A DNA stretch of 64,000 bases from Labedella gwakjiensis (GCF_003014675.1 NZ_PYAU01000001.1:1178001-1242000), one strand, 5' to 3'; counted from the first letter of the stretch, positions 53,582 through 64,000 are shown. Program-made: numbers and translations. The notes: generated from the sequence alone by a model not told the origin.

Positions 53582-53610
53582 GTGTACATGTGAGCTCGTT
53601 AGATGTACAC
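53582..53610. promoter_or_regulatory. Toxin-antitoxin operator GTGTACAT-N13-ATGTACAC
   Basis: 8-bp perfect arms, 7 bp before the antitoxin ATG. Typical of conditional autoregulation by Phd/YefM antitoxins. Confidence 0.65.
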
Positions 53611-53617
53611 TTGACCT

Positions 53618-53866
53618 ATGTCGATCGTCAGTGTCGCGGATGCCCGCAAGCACCTCTCCGATGTCATCTCCCGCTCCAAGGACGAGGCCGTGTTCATCGA
53701 GCGCCGCGGTCAGCGCGCAGCGGTCGTCATCAGTCCGGAGCAGTACGAGCGGATGATGGAAGCGCTCGAAGACGCCGAGGACGTGGCCGCGTTCGACGAG
53801 GCGATGGCCGAGGAGGGACCCGACGTTCCGTGGGCCGAGGTCAAGGCCGACCTGGGCTGGGCGTGA
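53618..53866 (+). CDS. Phd/YefM-family antitoxin
   Basis: 82 residues. The N-terminal DNA-binding Phd fold reads 'SVADARKHLSDVISRSKDEAVFIERRGQRAAVVISPEQYERM' (4-46); the acidic C-terminus ('DVAAFDEAMAEEGPDVPWAEV') is the usual toxin-neutralising tail. It shares GTGA with the toxin gene, and an inverted repeat lies just upstream. Confidence 0.92.
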   Translation: MSIVSVADARKHLSDVISRSKDEAVFIERRGQRAAVVISPEQYERMMEALEDAEDVAAFDEAMAEEGPDVPWAEVKADLGWA

Positions 53867-54120
53867 CGTACCGCATCGAGCTGCGTCCAGCGGCGATCCG
53901 CGCGCTGAAACAGATCGACCATCAGGATCGGGGCCGAATCCGTGGCGCCATCGCGCTACTGGGCGAGGACCCGCGACCGCCCGGAGCGAAGGCCCTCCAG
54001 GGGCGCCCCGGCTTCCGAGTTCGAGTCGGCAACTACCGGATCGTGTACACGATTCAGGACGACATCCTCCTCGTCGTTGTTGTGACGCTGGGGCACCGGC
54101 GCGATGTCTACGAGCGGTGA
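53863..54120 (+). CDS. RelE/ParE-superfamily toxin
   Basis: 85 residues from a GTG overlapping the antitoxin stop. RelE-like fold: 'RIELRPAAIRALKQIDHQDRGRIRGAIALL', 'LQGRPGFRVRVGNYRIVYTIQDD', 'VVVVTLGHRRDVYER'. The Arg-rich strand and terminal Tyr-Glu-Arg match RelE mRNA-interferase members, although ParE-type gyrase poisoning cannot be excluded. Confidence 0.9.
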   Translation: MTYRIELRPAAIRALKQIDHQDRGRIRGAIALLGEDPRPPGAKALQGRPGFRVRVGNYRIVYTIQDDILLVVVVTLGHRRDVYER

Positions 54121-54187
54121 GCCACCCTCCCCCGTCGGCGCTTCCGGCACGACCCGGCATCGGCTCGAGGGCGGCGAAGGGACACGC

Positions 54188-54577
54188 GTGACGAGACAAA
54201 AGACAAAGCGGAGGCTGCTGGTCGCCGTTCTCCTGGGCGCAGGAGGGCTGGCTATGGCCGCGTGGCTTGCCAATCTCGCCTACATCTCACTCGATGAGTC
54301 AGCCATTCCCCCGACGACCGCCCTTCCCGCCATCCCAACTGGAGCCGACGTGATCGGGTCGGAGAAGATCTGTGCATCCGGCGGGTGCTGGCAGGAAGCG
54401 ACGGTGGTGCCGCCTGACGGAGAGTCCCCCGACGAACTCGCAGCTCGCATGGAACTGTCCACGGAGAAGTGCTCGCCGGGAAACGTGATCGATCCGCGCA
54501 GCATTTGTCGTGGCTCGATGACCTCCAGGGACGGACAGCTCCTGGTCTATGTGTCGTACTGGTCTCGCGGCTACTGA
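54188..54577 (+). CDS. Membrane-anchored hypothetical protein
   Basis: 129 residues from a GTG at 54188 (GAAGGGA upstream). A basic start is followed by one hydrophobic segment ('LLVAVLLGAGGLAMAAWLANLAYISL', about 10-35) and an extracytoplasmic domain with four cysteines ('CASGGCW', 'CSPG', 'SICRG'), probably two disulfides. No family recognised. Confidence 0.6.
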   Translation: MTRQKTKRRLLVAVLLGAGGLAMAAWLANLAYISLDESAIPPTTALPAIPTGADVIGSEKICASGGCWQEATVVPPDGESPDELAARMELSTEKCSPGNVIDPRSICRGSMTSRDGQLLVYVSYWSRGY

Positions 54578-54643
54578 CGTCCGCCCGATCCGTCTGCCGC
54601 CGCAGGCCACGATCCGTCCACACTCCACGACTACGGTGAGACC

Positions 54644-54844
54644 ATGTTCGGTGACCTCACCCCCGCCCAGTCCCTCCTGATCGTCTGGGTCACGGGTTCG
54701 CTGCTCGCGTTCATCGTCTCGTGCCTGATCCTGTGGCTGATCATCCGCGGTGCCGTCCTTTCCGCGCTGCGGAAGCACGCCGCCGAGCAACGCGAACTCG
54801 GCCGCGACGCGGGGCACAGGGGGCCAGGCGATCCGCGGCCTTGA
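54644..54844 (+). CDS. Small membrane protein, unknown
   Basis: 66 residues: a single long hydrophobic segment ('LLIVWVTGSLLAFIVSCLILWLIIRG', about 10-36) and a basic/charged tail. Weak support: intact frame and plausible membrane topology only. The gap 54845-54970 after it holds the right copy of the direct repeat and nothing else recognisable. Confidence 0.4.
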   Translation: MFGDLTPAQSLLIVWVTGSLLAFIVSCLILWLIIRGAVLSALRKHAAEQRELGRDAGHRGPGDPRP

Positions 54845-54887
54845 GGCGCACACGATCCGAGGAGCCGTTCGCGACAGGTAGAGGGAT

Positions 54888-54926
54888 GCTCCTCGCAGCC
54901 GCCAGCACGATCTGATACCCCGCCGG
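54888..54926. repeat. Right copy of the 39-bp direct repeat flanking the TA region
   Basis: See 53499-53537. The pair bounds about 1.35 kb that contains the TA module and two small genes. The reverse strand encodes a similar short peptide in both copies (GYQIxLAAxRS). Confidence 0.6.
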
Positions 54927-54970
54927 TATCAGGGCAGGTCCGCGGCCCTCACCACCAGGCGCACGAGCCG

Positions 54971-55471
54971 TCAGACCACGGTGAGATCCTGGAGCACCGT
55001 GACCGTCAGTGCGTCGTAGAAGCGCACGACGAACCCGGTCCGGTCGTCGATCACGAGCGTCTTGCGCAACGCGGGGTCCTGTGTGGAGCGCAGCACGACG
55101 AGGGTGTGCGAGTCGTCCAGGCGTTCCGTCTCGATGGGCGCATCTGTGTCGCGGGAGCCGCGACCCCAGACGGGCAGATGCTCGGGGAACAGGAGTTGCA
55201 ACGCCGGATTGGTGACCCGGGCGCGGTAGGACTGCGACGGGCTCTGATCCGCACCGGTGGTCACAACCCCACCGCGGTAGGTCGAGAGCGTCTGGGTCGC
55301 GAGATCGCGCGCGGTCCATTCCTCCAGGTCGTCGTCGACGGTGATGTCGTAATGGACGATGGTCGATCGCGATTCCCAGACACCGTGGACGCGATACCGA
55401 GCAGGGCGGTCGGGAAAGTTGCGTGCGTCGAGGAGGTGGTCGAGCAGATTGTCGACGGGGGCAAGCGTCAT
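54971..55471 (-). CDS. Hypothetical soluble protein
   Basis: 166 residues; CAGGAG before the ATG. Mixed alpha/beta composition ('RARYRVHGVWESRSTIVHYDITVDDDLEEW', 'TLVVLRSTQDPALRKTLVIDDRTGFVVRFYD'). No signal peptide. No family recognised. Confidence 0.65.
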   Translation of the reverse strand: MTLAPVDNLLDHLLDARNFPDRPARYRVHGVWESRSTIVHYDITVDDDLEEWTARDLATQTLSTYRGGVVTTGADQSPSQSYRARVTNPALQLLFPEHLPVWGRGSRDTDAPIETERLDDSHTLVVLRSTQDPALRKTLVIDDRTGFVVRFYDALTVTVLQDLTVV

Positions 55472-55541
55472 GGTGGAGAGCTCCTGGTTGAGGCGGGGTG
55501 GGGGGCCGCGTCACGGCCGCTCCCACCCGGGTTGATAGCGA

Positions 55542-56357
55542 TCAGAAGACGCCAGCCTCTTGGCCGTTAGGGTACTCACAGTTTGTCTGCGCAGAGGAGG
55601 CATAGCACTGGAACCGGGGCGACGTCGGATCGCCGACGATCGGAATGGCCATGTTCTCCGCGTTGTCGTAGACCCATTCCAGATTGAAGATCACCGAGTA
55701 CTTGCCCTCATCGGTCGTTGTGCGATCGACCCATTCGGTACCGGAGGTCTGCGTACCGGGGCCGAAGTCGAAATCGGTCGAGTTCTCGAAGGTGGGCGGA
55801 GTGATTCCCTGCTGTCGTTGGAGGATCACGTTCCCGGAGGTGTCCATCGAGACGCCGCTGTCGTTCGTGAAGCGCATGTACACCTTGTGCGATGTCTGCT
55901 GAAGGTTCATGAGGGCATAGGCACTGATGTGCCGCTCCCAGACGAGAGTGTCACCGGTGTACTTGCGGTAGGTCGTGCCCCACTGGCATTCGACTTCCCA
56001 CACATCGGTGATCGTGCAGGCGAATCCTTCCACATCGCGGGCGGCAGCGTCACCGCTCCCGTCGGCGGGCTCGACGCTGTGCGGCCCGACGGGCTGGCCG
56101 GCTGAGTCCGGCGCCCAGACCGTCGGCGTGCCCTCGGTGCACGCGACGTAGACCGTGGATTGATCGTCCAAGCCGTTGGCCTGTCGGTAGTCGTCTCGTA
56201 GCTGAGCGCTGCCGTCCAGACACCCGGCATCGCTGGCAGCCTGCGCCGACGCAGCCGGGGTGGGAGTCGCATGCGCGGCGCCAGCCGGCACCGCGGTGAG
56301 GAGCGCCGAAGCAGCGATCGCCGCGATCCCCCGTGAGAGTCTCCATTGAATGGGCAT
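55542..56357 (-). CDS. Secreted hypothetical protein
   Basis: 271 residues; GGGAAGAG upstream of the ATG. Sec signal peptide with an Ala-rich cleavage region ('PAGAAHA', about residue 30). The mature part is Thr/Ser/Asp-rich with several cysteines ('GCLDGSA', 'VACTEG', 'FACTITDVWEVECQWG', 'FQCYASSAQTNCEYPNG'). No enzyme motif seen. The 292-bp gap on its upstream side ends in the 18-bp palindrome of the arabinoside operon; little else is visible there. Confidence 0.75.
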   Translation of the reverse strand: MPIQWRLSRGIAAIAASALLTAVPAGAAHATPTPAASAQAASDAGCLDGSAQLRDDYRQANGLDDQSTVYVACTEGTPTVWAPDSAGQPVGPHSVEPADGSGDAAARDVEGFACTITDVWEVECQWGTTYRKYTGDTLVWERHISAYALMNLQQTSHKVYMRFTNDSGVSMDTSGNVILQRQQGITPPTFENSTDFDFGPGTQTSGTEWVDRTTTDEGKYSVIFNLEWVYDNAENMAIPIVGDPTSPRFQCYASSAQTNCEYPNGQEAGVF

Positions 56358-56591
56358 TGTCTCTTCCCGCCTTCCTGTGAAAGGCCGGGTCGAGAATCGA
56401 AGCTCGAACGACTCCGCTGGGGCCTCGTCCCGGCCACCGAGTAGTGCGTTTCGTCCTTCCAGACTAAGCGGTACGACTCACTTCGTAAAGACACGGAGGC
56501 GAGGACGACGATTTCACTCACCTTCTCCAGCCTGATCGAGGCGCATAGAAACGGCGGAGACCACCGCCCGCCCAACAACCTCTTGCAAACC

Positions 56592-56609
56592 CATTACATC
56601 GATGTAATG
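56592..56609. promoter_or_regulatory. LacI-type operator CATTACATCGATGTAATG
   Basis: A perfect 18-bp palindrome with central CG, 40 bp before the start of the arabinoside binding-protein gene. No LacI gene is adjacent, so the repressor is probably encoded elsewhere. Confidence 0.8.
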
Positions 56610-56649
56610 CTGTCGGGTATCCGGTAGGTACAAGTCACGAAGGAGTGAC

Positions 56650-57990
56650 ATGAATCCCTCTCCCCAGCTGTCTCGACGGCAGATGCTCGCGGGAACGGCG
56701 GCAGCCCTCGCGGGTACCGCGTTCCTGTCCGGGTGCGCCCCCACCATGGGCGGCTCGTCGGCGGCTCAGACTCTGCAGTTCTGGCATCTGCTCTCGGGCG
56801 GTGACGGCGTGACCATGTCGGGTCTGCTCGACACGGCCAACGCCTCGCAGAACGCCTACCGCGTGCGCCCCACGGTGCTCGCGTGGGGCACGCCCTACTA
56901 CACGAAACTCGCCATGGCGGCGGCCGGCGGGCGGGCGCCCGACGTGGCGATCATGCACGCCACCCGCGTGGCCGGCTACGCGCCCGGCGGCCTCCTCGAC
57001 CCGTGGGACGTGGACAAGCTCGCCTCCCTCGGCGTCGACGAGTCCACCTTCCCCGAACCCATCTGGGAGAAGGGCAACGCGGGCGGCAGCCTCTACAGCG
57101 TCGCGCTCGACGCCCACCCCTTCGTGATGATGTTCAACACCGACATCTGCGACAAGGCCGGCGTGCTCGACAGCGACGGCAACCTCAACGCCACCACGAG
57201 CCCAGAGGAGTTCGTCGACCTCTCCCGCGAGGTCGCGGCCGCCGCCGGAGGGCACGCTCTCTCGTACGGCTACCTCGGCGACGGCGCCCAGATGTGGCGC
57301 CTCTTCTACACGCTCTACACGCAGCACGGCCTCGCGATGGAGACCCCCGAGGGCGGCAAGAGCGTGCTCGACGACGACGCCGCGATCGAGTCCCTCACCT
57401 ACATGCAGACCCTGCTGGACGGCGAGATCGCGGCGGCGCAGGCCGACTACGGCACCGCGGTCGCCGAGTTCGCCACGGGCAAGAGCGGCATGCTCCTCAC
57501 CGGCGTGTGGGAGCTGCGCACCGTGCAGGCCGCGGGCTTCGACTTCAACGCGTCGCGCATCCCCACCCTGTACGGAACGGACGCGGTCTACGCCGACTCC
57601 CACTCCTTCGTGCTCCCCCACCAGACGAACCCGGACGAGGAGAAGCGCGAGCTCACCTACCAATTCGTCGCCGACCTCCTGAAGGGCTCCTTCGACTGGG
57701 CGGAAGCCGGACACATCCCGGCGTATCTGCCCGTCACGGAATCACCCGACTACGCCGACCTCGTGCCGCAGGCTAACTACGCCGACGCCGCCGACTACGT
57801 GAACTACGACCCGCCCGCCTGGTTCACGGGCTCCGGCTCGAACTTCCAGAGTGAGTTCGGCGCAGCCGTCCAGGGCGTGCTCCTCAATGGGAACGACCCG
57901 GCCGCGGCGATCACCGACTTCCGCCGCCGCGTCGACAACCTCCTCGCCAAGCCGAACCCCGCCGACCCCGAAGGGACGTTCGGATCATGA
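56650..57990 (+). CDS. Sugar ABC transporter substrate-binding lipoprotein (arabinoside importer)
   Basis: 446 residues; AAGGAG 5 nt before the ATG. 'SRRQMLAGTAAALAGTAFLSGC' combines a Tat-like Arg-Arg motif with a lipobox (Cys29), so this receptor may be exported folded by the Tat route. Body of a family 1 binding protein ('LQFWHLLSGGDGVTMSGLLD', 'HPFVMMFNTDICDKAGV', 'GKSGMLLTGVWELR'). First gene of the importer-GH51 operon, which supports an arabino-oligosaccharide ligand. Confidence 0.92.
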   Translation: MNPSPQLSRRQMLAGTAAALAGTAFLSGCAPTMGGSSAAQTLQFWHLLSGGDGVTMSGLLDTANASQNAYRVRPTVLAWGTPYYTKLAMAAAGGRAPDVAIMHATRVAGYAPGGLLDPWDVDKLASLGVDESTFPEPIWEKGNAGGSLYSVALDAHPFVMMFNTDICDKAGVLDSDGNLNATTSPEEFVDLSREVAAAAGGHALSYGYLGDGAQMWRLFYTLYTQHGLAMETPEGGKSVLDDDAAIESLTYMQTLLDGEIAAAQADYGTAVAEFATGKSGMLLTGVWELRTVQAAGFDFNASRIPTLYGTDAVYADSHSFVLPHQTNPDEEKRELTYQFVADLLKGSFDWAEAGHIPAYLPVTESPDYADLVPQANYADAADYVNYDPPAWFTGSGSNFQSEFGAAVQGVLLNGNDPAAAITDFRRRVDNLLAKPNPADPEGTFGS

Positions 57991-58967
57991 CCACCGCACC
58001 CCAGACCGCCCGCGCGACAGGCGCGGCACCCACCACCGGCGCAACGACGCGCGCAATCGTCACCGGCTCGGCCCACCCGAGACGCGTCGGCTCGAAGAAC
58101 CGCCGAGAGCAGCTCGTGAGCTGGGCGTTCCTCGCCCCGTTCATGATCGCGTTCGTCCTCTTCCTCGTGTGGCCGATCATCCACGGCATCTACCTGAGCT
58201 TCACCGACCAGTCCCTCACCGGAACAGGCGGCGGCTTCGTGGGCGTGGCGAACTACGTCGAAGCACTCAGCGACCCCACGATGTGGCGCTCGATGGGGAA
58301 CACCCTCTGGTTCACCGTGCTCTCCACGGTGCCGCTCGTGCTCGTCGCCCTCGTCATGGCGGTGCTCGTGGACCGCGGCATCCCCGGCCAGTGGCTGTGG
58401 CGGCTGTCGTTCTTCATGCCGTTCCTGCTCGCCTCCACCGTGATCTCGCAGATCTGGGTGTGGATCTTCAACCCGCAGATCGGCGCGGCGAACAACATCC
58501 TCAAGGCATTCGGGATGGAACCCATCGCGTGGCTGCAGAACGCCGACACCAACATGTACGCGATCGTCATCGCGACCGTGTGGTGGACGGTGGGCTTCAA
58601 CTTCCTGCTCTACCTCGCGGCCCTCCAGAACATCCCGGCCCAGCAGTACGAGGCGGCCTCGCTCGACGGCGCCGGCCCGTGGCGGCAGCTCTGGAGCATC
58701 ACGATCCCGCAGCTCGGCCCGGCCACGGTGCTCATCGTGATGCTGCAAGTGCTCGCCTCGCTCAAGCTGTTCGACCAGGCGTACCAGATGCTCAACGGCG
58801 TCTCGAGCGACACCACCCGCTCGATCGTCCAGTACATGTACGAGGCCGGATTCGTGGGATACCGGTTCGGCTTCTCCGCCGCCATCTCCTACATCTTCTT
58901 CGCCCTCATCGTCATCATCGGCGTCGCCCAGGCGCTCGTCGTCTCCCGGAGGAGGAACCTGCGATGA
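57987..58967 (+). CDS. Carbohydrate ABC transporter permease (MalF type)
   Basis: 326 residues overlapping the binding protein (ATGA). Ala/Thr-rich basic N-terminus, six spans, EAA loop 'YEAASLDGAGPWRQLWSITIPQLGPA' (about 218-243). 'MLNGVSSDTTRSIVQYMYEAGF' is typical of the family. No ATPase gene accompanies the operon. Confidence 0.93.
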   Translation: MTTAPQTARATGAAPTTGATTRAIVTGSAHPRRVGSKNRREQLVSWAFLAPFMIAFVLFLVWPIIHGIYLSFTDQSLTGTGGGFVGVANYVEALSDPTMWRSMGNTLWFTVLSTVPLVLVALVMAVLVDRGIPGQWLWRLSFFMPFLLASTVISQIWVWIFNPQIGAANNILKAFGMEPIAWLQNADTNMYAIVIATVWWTVGFNFLLYLAALQNIPAQQYEAASLDGAGPWRQLWSITIPQLGPATVLIVMLQVLASLKLFDQAYQMLNGVSSDTTRSIVQYMYEAGFVGYRFGFSAAISYIFFALIVIIGVAQALVVSRRRNLR

Positions 58968-59866
58968 CCGTCACCGCAACCCGCAGCATCGCCGTCCCGG
59001 CGGCGAAGGAGAAGGCGCACCCGCGCAAGCCCGGCGACCGCCCCTTCGGCCCCCTGCGCATCGCCGCCTTCGCGGTGCTCCTGCTCATGGCGATCGGCTG
59101 GCTCCTGCCGTTCCTGTGGGCGGTCGCCACGGCCTTCAAGACCGAGAACGACGCCGCGTCCGGCTCCCCCACCTGGATCGGGGAGAGCGGGCCCACGGCG
59201 GACGCGTTCACCGCGATCCTCTCCCAGGGCAACGTGTGGCTCTGGGCGTGGAACAGCCTCGCGACCTCGGTCGCGATCACGGCGATCACGCTCGCGATCT
59301 CGGCCCTCGCGGCCTACGCGTTCTCGCGGCTCGACTTCCGCGGCCGGAAGTGGCTCTTCGCCGTCGTGATCGCCGGCATCGTCGTACCGCCGCAGGCGCT
59401 CATCATCCCGCTCTTCTACCAGATGCTCGCGTTCAACCTCGTGGACACCTACTGGGGCCTCATCCTTCCCCAGGTCGTGGTGCCGGCGATGGTGTTCATC
59501 CTCAAGCAGTTCTTCGACGGCGTGCCGATCGAGCTCGAGGACGCCGCCCGCGTGGACGGCGCCGGTCGGTTCCGGATCTTCTGGTCGATCGTGCTGCCGC
59601 TCTCGCGACCGATCCTTGCGGCCGTCGCGATCTTCGTGTTCATCGGCGCGTGGAACAACTTCCTGTGGCCGTTCCTGGTGATCAACGACACCACGCTCAT
59701 GACGCTGCCGGTGGGACTGCAGACCGTGATCAGCGCCTATGGCGTGCAGTACGCCCAGGTGATGGCGCAGGCCGTGCTCGCCGCGCTGCCGCTCATCGCC
59801 GTGTTCCTCGTGTTCCAGAAGCAGATCGTGAAGGGCGTGGCGACGACCGGCTTCGGCGGCCAGTAG
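58964..59866 (+). CDS. Carbohydrate ABC transporter permease (MalG type)
   Basis: 300 residues; GGAGGAGG upstream and a 4-nt overlap with the previous gene. EAA loop 'EDAARVDGAGRFRIFWSIVLPLSRP' (about 190-215), ending 'VKGVATTGFGGQ'. A 130-bp gap then precedes GH51. Confidence 0.93.
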   Translation: MTVTATRSIAVPAAKEKAHPRKPGDRPFGPLRIAAFAVLLLMAIGWLLPFLWAVATAFKTENDAASGSPTWIGESGPTADAFTAILSQGNVWLWAWNSLATSVAITAITLAISALAAYAFSRLDFRGRKWLFAVVIAGIVVPPQALIIPLFYQMLAFNLVDTYWGLILPQVVVPAMVFILKQFFDGVPIELEDAARVDGAGRFRIFWSIVLPLSRPILAAVAIFVFIGAWNNFLWPFLVINDTTLMTLPVGLQTVISAYGVQYAQVMAQAVLAALPLIAVFLVFQKQIVKGVATTGFGGQ

Positions 59867-59996
59867 CCGCACCCCTCGGTCCCTGATCGGCGCGGGCACT
59901 CGCCCGCGCCGATCGGTCGTCCGCGCCACGACACCACATCGACCGCCTGCCATCCACTCGGCAGACCGACCATCCGACCGCCCAGCAAGGAGAGTC

Positions 59997-61532
59997 ATGA
60001 CCACCGCCCGCATCACCATCGACCGCGACTTCACGATCGGCGACGTGCCCCGCCGCCTCTTCGGCTCCTTCGTGGAGCACATGGGCCGCTGCGTCTACAC
60101 CGGCATCTACGAGCCCGGCCACCCGCAGGCCGACGCTCGCGGGTTCCGGAAGGACGTGCTCGCCCTCGTGAAGGAGCTCGGCCCCACCGTGGTGCGGTAC
60201 CCGGGCGGCAACTTCGTCTCCGGCTACCTGTGGGAGGACGGCGTCGGCCCGGTCGAGAAGCGGCCCCGCCGCCTCGACGGCGCGTGGCACACGATCGAGA
60301 CGAACGCATTCGGCCTCCACGAGTTCGTCGAGTGGGCGAAGGAGGCCGACGTCGAGGTCATGGAGGCCGTCAACCTCGGAACCCGCGGGGTGGAGGAAGC
60401 GCGCGCGCTCGTCGAGTACGCGAACCACCCGAGCGGCACCTACTGGTCCGACCTCCGCCGCCAGAACGGCGCGGCCGACCCGTTCGACATCAAGCTGTGG
60501 TGCCTCGGCAACGAGCTCGACGGACCGTGGCAGATCGGCGGCAAGACCGCCCAGGAGTACGGCCGCCTCGCGCAGGAGACGGCGAAGGCGATGAAGTTCG
60601 TCGACCCGTCGATCGAGCTCGTGGCCGTGGGCTCGTCGAACCGGCAGATGCCCACCTTCGGCTCGTGGGAGCACACCGTGCTCACCCACGCGTACGACGA
60701 GGTCGACTACATCTCCATGCACGCCTACTACCAGGAGCACGACGGCGACGCCGCCTCGTTCCTCGCCGAGGCCGTGGACATGGATGCGTTCATCGAGGGT
60801 GTCATCGCCACGGTCGACGCGGTGAAGGCGGCGGGCAAGCACACCAAGCAGGTCGACATCTCGTTCGACGAGTGGAACGTCTGGTACCAGAGCGGCCTCG
60901 AGACCGAGGACCAGCCGCACCTCGTCGCCGCGCAGTGGCGGGAGCACCCGCGCCTCATCGAGGACACGTACAACGTGACCGACGCGGTCGTCGTGGGCAC
61001 CTTCCTCCACAGCCTTCTGCGCCACGGCGACCGCGTGAAGATCGCCAACCAGGCGCAGCTCGTCAACGTGATCGCGCCGATCCGTTCAGAGGAGGGCGGG
61101 CCCGCGTGGCGGCAGTCGATCTTCTGGCCGTTCGCGCGCATCGCTCAGCACGCCCGCGGACGCATCCTGCGGCTCGCGATCGACTCGTCGCAGGTGTCCA
61201 CGAAGCGCTACGGCGACGTCGATGTGGTGGACGCCGCCGCGACGTGGGACGAGGAGAGCGGCACGATCGCGCTGTTCCTCGCGAACCGCTCGCTCACGGA
61301 GGCGTCCGACCTCACGGTGGACCTGCGCGGTCTCGGCGCCACGACGGTCCGTTCGGCCGAGGTACTCACGGTGCCGGAGGGCGGCGACCGCCTCGTCGCG
61401 AACGTCGTGGACGACCAGGACCGCGTGGGCCTCACGCCGCTGCGGGGTGTCGACGTGGTCGACGGCGCCGTCCGCGCGACCCTCCCGCCGCTCTCCTGGT
61501 CCGTCGTCCTCCTCGACACCGCCCGCGCCTGA
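59997..61532 (+). CDS. Alpha-L-arabinofuranosidase, GH51 (intracellular)
   Basis: 511 residues, AAGGAGAG ribosome site, no signal peptide. GH51 barrel with 'YPGGNFVSGYLWEDGVGP' (about 68-85), acid/base Glu173 in 'CLGNELDG', nucleophile Glu292 in 'SFDEWNVW', and a C-terminal beta-sandwich. It would cleave imported arabino-oligosaccharides, complementing the secreted GH54 at 3622-6369. Length matches GH51 (about 500). Confidence 0.95.
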   Translation: MTTARITIDRDFTIGDVPRRLFGSFVEHMGRCVYTGIYEPGHPQADARGFRKDVLALVKELGPTVVRYPGGNFVSGYLWEDGVGPVEKRPRRLDGAWHTIETNAFGLHEFVEWAKEADVEVMEAVNLGTRGVEEARALVEYANHPSGTYWSDLRRQNGAADPFDIKLWCLGNELDGPWQIGGKTAQEYGRLAQETAKAMKFVDPSIELVAVGSSNRQMPTFGSWEHTVLTHAYDEVDYISMHAYYQEHDGDAASFLAEAVDMDAFIEGVIATVDAVKAAGKHTKQVDISFDEWNVWYQSGLETEDQPHLVAAQWREHPRLIEDTYNVTDAVVVGTFLHSLLRHGDRVKIANQAQLVNVIAPIRSEEGGPAWRQSIFWPFARIAQHARGRILRLAIDSSQVSTKRYGDVDVVDAAATWDEESGTIALFLANRSLTEASDLTVDLRGLGATTVRSAEVLTVPEGGDRLVANVVDDQDRVGLTPLRGVDVVDGAVRATLPPLSWSVVLLDTARA

Positions 61533-61569
61533 CCCCGCCGCCTCTCTCCCGCTCCGCCGCCCCCGCCAG

Positions 61570-61629
61570 ATGCAGCGTTTGAGCGCGTTTACACCGTTGT
61601 AACGGTGTGAACGCGCTCAAAAGCTGCAT
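61570..61629. terminator. 60-nt near-perfect palindrome (bidirectional terminator or repetitive element)
   Basis: From ATGCAGC to GCTGCAT: 29 nested pairs around a central GT, only two non-Watson-Crick. It sits between the convergent GH51 and YbdD genes, 37 bp past the former's stop. The inner part reads TTGAGCGCGTT-N20-AACGCGCTCAA. Its length and perfection exceed the other terminators here. Confidence 0.8.
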
Positions 61630-61651
61630 GTGGGGGCGGGTAGGGGCGCGG

Positions 61652-61911
61652 TCAGCAGCAGCGGGAGCCGGGGGTGCGGTCCTGTTCGGCGAAGCGTTCG
61701 CGCCAGAAGGTGCGCTCGTCAGGCACCGGGGTGTCGGGGTGGACGCGGCGGTGATGCTCCGCGTACGTCGCGTAGGCGGTGTCGCCCATCATCGACGTGA
61801 CGAACCATCGCACCGACGACCACACACGACGCACGCCGCGGCCGACGAGCGCGCCGAGCGTCTCAGCCGGCCTCCCGTCCGGTCCGCGGAACGCGCCGCC
61901 GTGCGCGCTCA

Positions 61912-61912
<1 letters not shown>
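61652..61912 (-). CDS. YbdD/YjiX-family small protein (CstA partner)
   Basis: 86 residues. 'RRVWSSVRWFVTSMMGDTAYATYAEHHRRVHPDTPVPDERTFWRERF' is the YbdD/YjiX core (DUF466), ending in cysteines 'GSRCC'. Shares one base with the CstA stop (TGATG), the usual cstA-ybdD arrangement. Thought to assist the peptide/pyruvate transporter CstA. Confidence 0.9.

Positions 61913-64000
<2,088 letters not shown>

Noticed and set aside
53499-54926. Insertion-sequence ends with a transposase
   Set aside because: The 39-bp copies are direct, imperfect and enclose no transposase-like gene. Kept only as a direct-repeat observation.

Overview
The window is high-GC DNA (roughly 70 %) with many GTG starts, one- or four-base start/stop overlaps, leaderless-looking -10 boxes (TANNNT about 7 nt before the start), a PadR-PspC pair, and sugar ABC importers that mostly lack their own ATPase. 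This points to an actinobacterium, most likely of the Microbacteriaceae type. I cannot name a genus from sequence alone. No rRNA, tRNA, CRISPR array, transposase or phage gene was seen.

About 45 kb (1-45,700) is a dense plant or mucosal glycan catabolic region built from regulator + glycosidase + importer + catabolic-enzyme modules. Left to right: a truncated sugar-binding lipoprotein divergent from a LacI regulator and a GH2 beta-glycosidase (1-3,509); a secreted GH54 arabinofuranosidase with three ricin-type lectin domains and a CBM42 (3,622-6,369); a LacI regulator divergent from a DUF1611 protein (6,548-8,900); a PadR-PspC stress pair (8,978-9,848); an apparent L-fucoside locus (10,150-26,763) with two GH29 fucosidases, a GHL6-like hydrolase, an importer, a FadR-type regulator, an L-fucose dehydrogenase-like AKR, an L-fuconate dehydratase, a signal-less solute-binding-protein homologue, a KDPG-aldolase/KDG-kinase fusion, a KduD-like SDR and a zinc dehydrogenase. 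Five near-identical GATNNGATGA-type boxes lie in the promoter gaps of this locus and suggest one regulon.

Next is a LacI-controlled operon (26,860-33,141) with importer, dehydrogenase and TIM-barrel isomerase. It has three CAGCGCTG-centred operators spaced exactly 33 bp apart. Then follows a GntR/GMC-oxidoreductase cluster (33,154-45,697): two GMC flavoproteins and two gluconate-dehydrogenase-subunit-3-like proteins arranged GMC-sub3-sub3-GMC, a GlcG-like protein, an SDR, a complete ribose-type ABC importer and an SMP-30 lactonase. This looks like an oxidative route for an unidentified sugar.

From 45,700 to 56,400 the content is mixed: a short (class II) UvrA, a 58-nt pure poly-C tract, a Fic protein with an inverted-repeat operator, an M28-like peptidase, small membrane and hypothetical proteins, a pentapeptide-repeat protein and a Phd/RelE-type toxin-antitoxin pair, with a 39-bp direct repeat on either side of the TA region. 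The right end (56,592-61,532) is a LacI-operator-preceded arabinoside importer with a GH51 arabinofuranosidase. It ends at a 60-nt palindrome and then YbdD/CstA, the latter cut by the window edge.

Working together, secreted GH54 and intracellular GH51, GH29 and GH2 enzymes would release arabinose, fucose and galactose/glucuronic-type sugars. Lipoprotein-dependent importers, probably sharing a multitask ATPase encoded elsewhere, would take up the oligosaccharides. Dehydrogenase, dehydratase and aldolase enzymes would feed pyruvate to central metabolism. Substrate assignments are inferences from families and neighbours.
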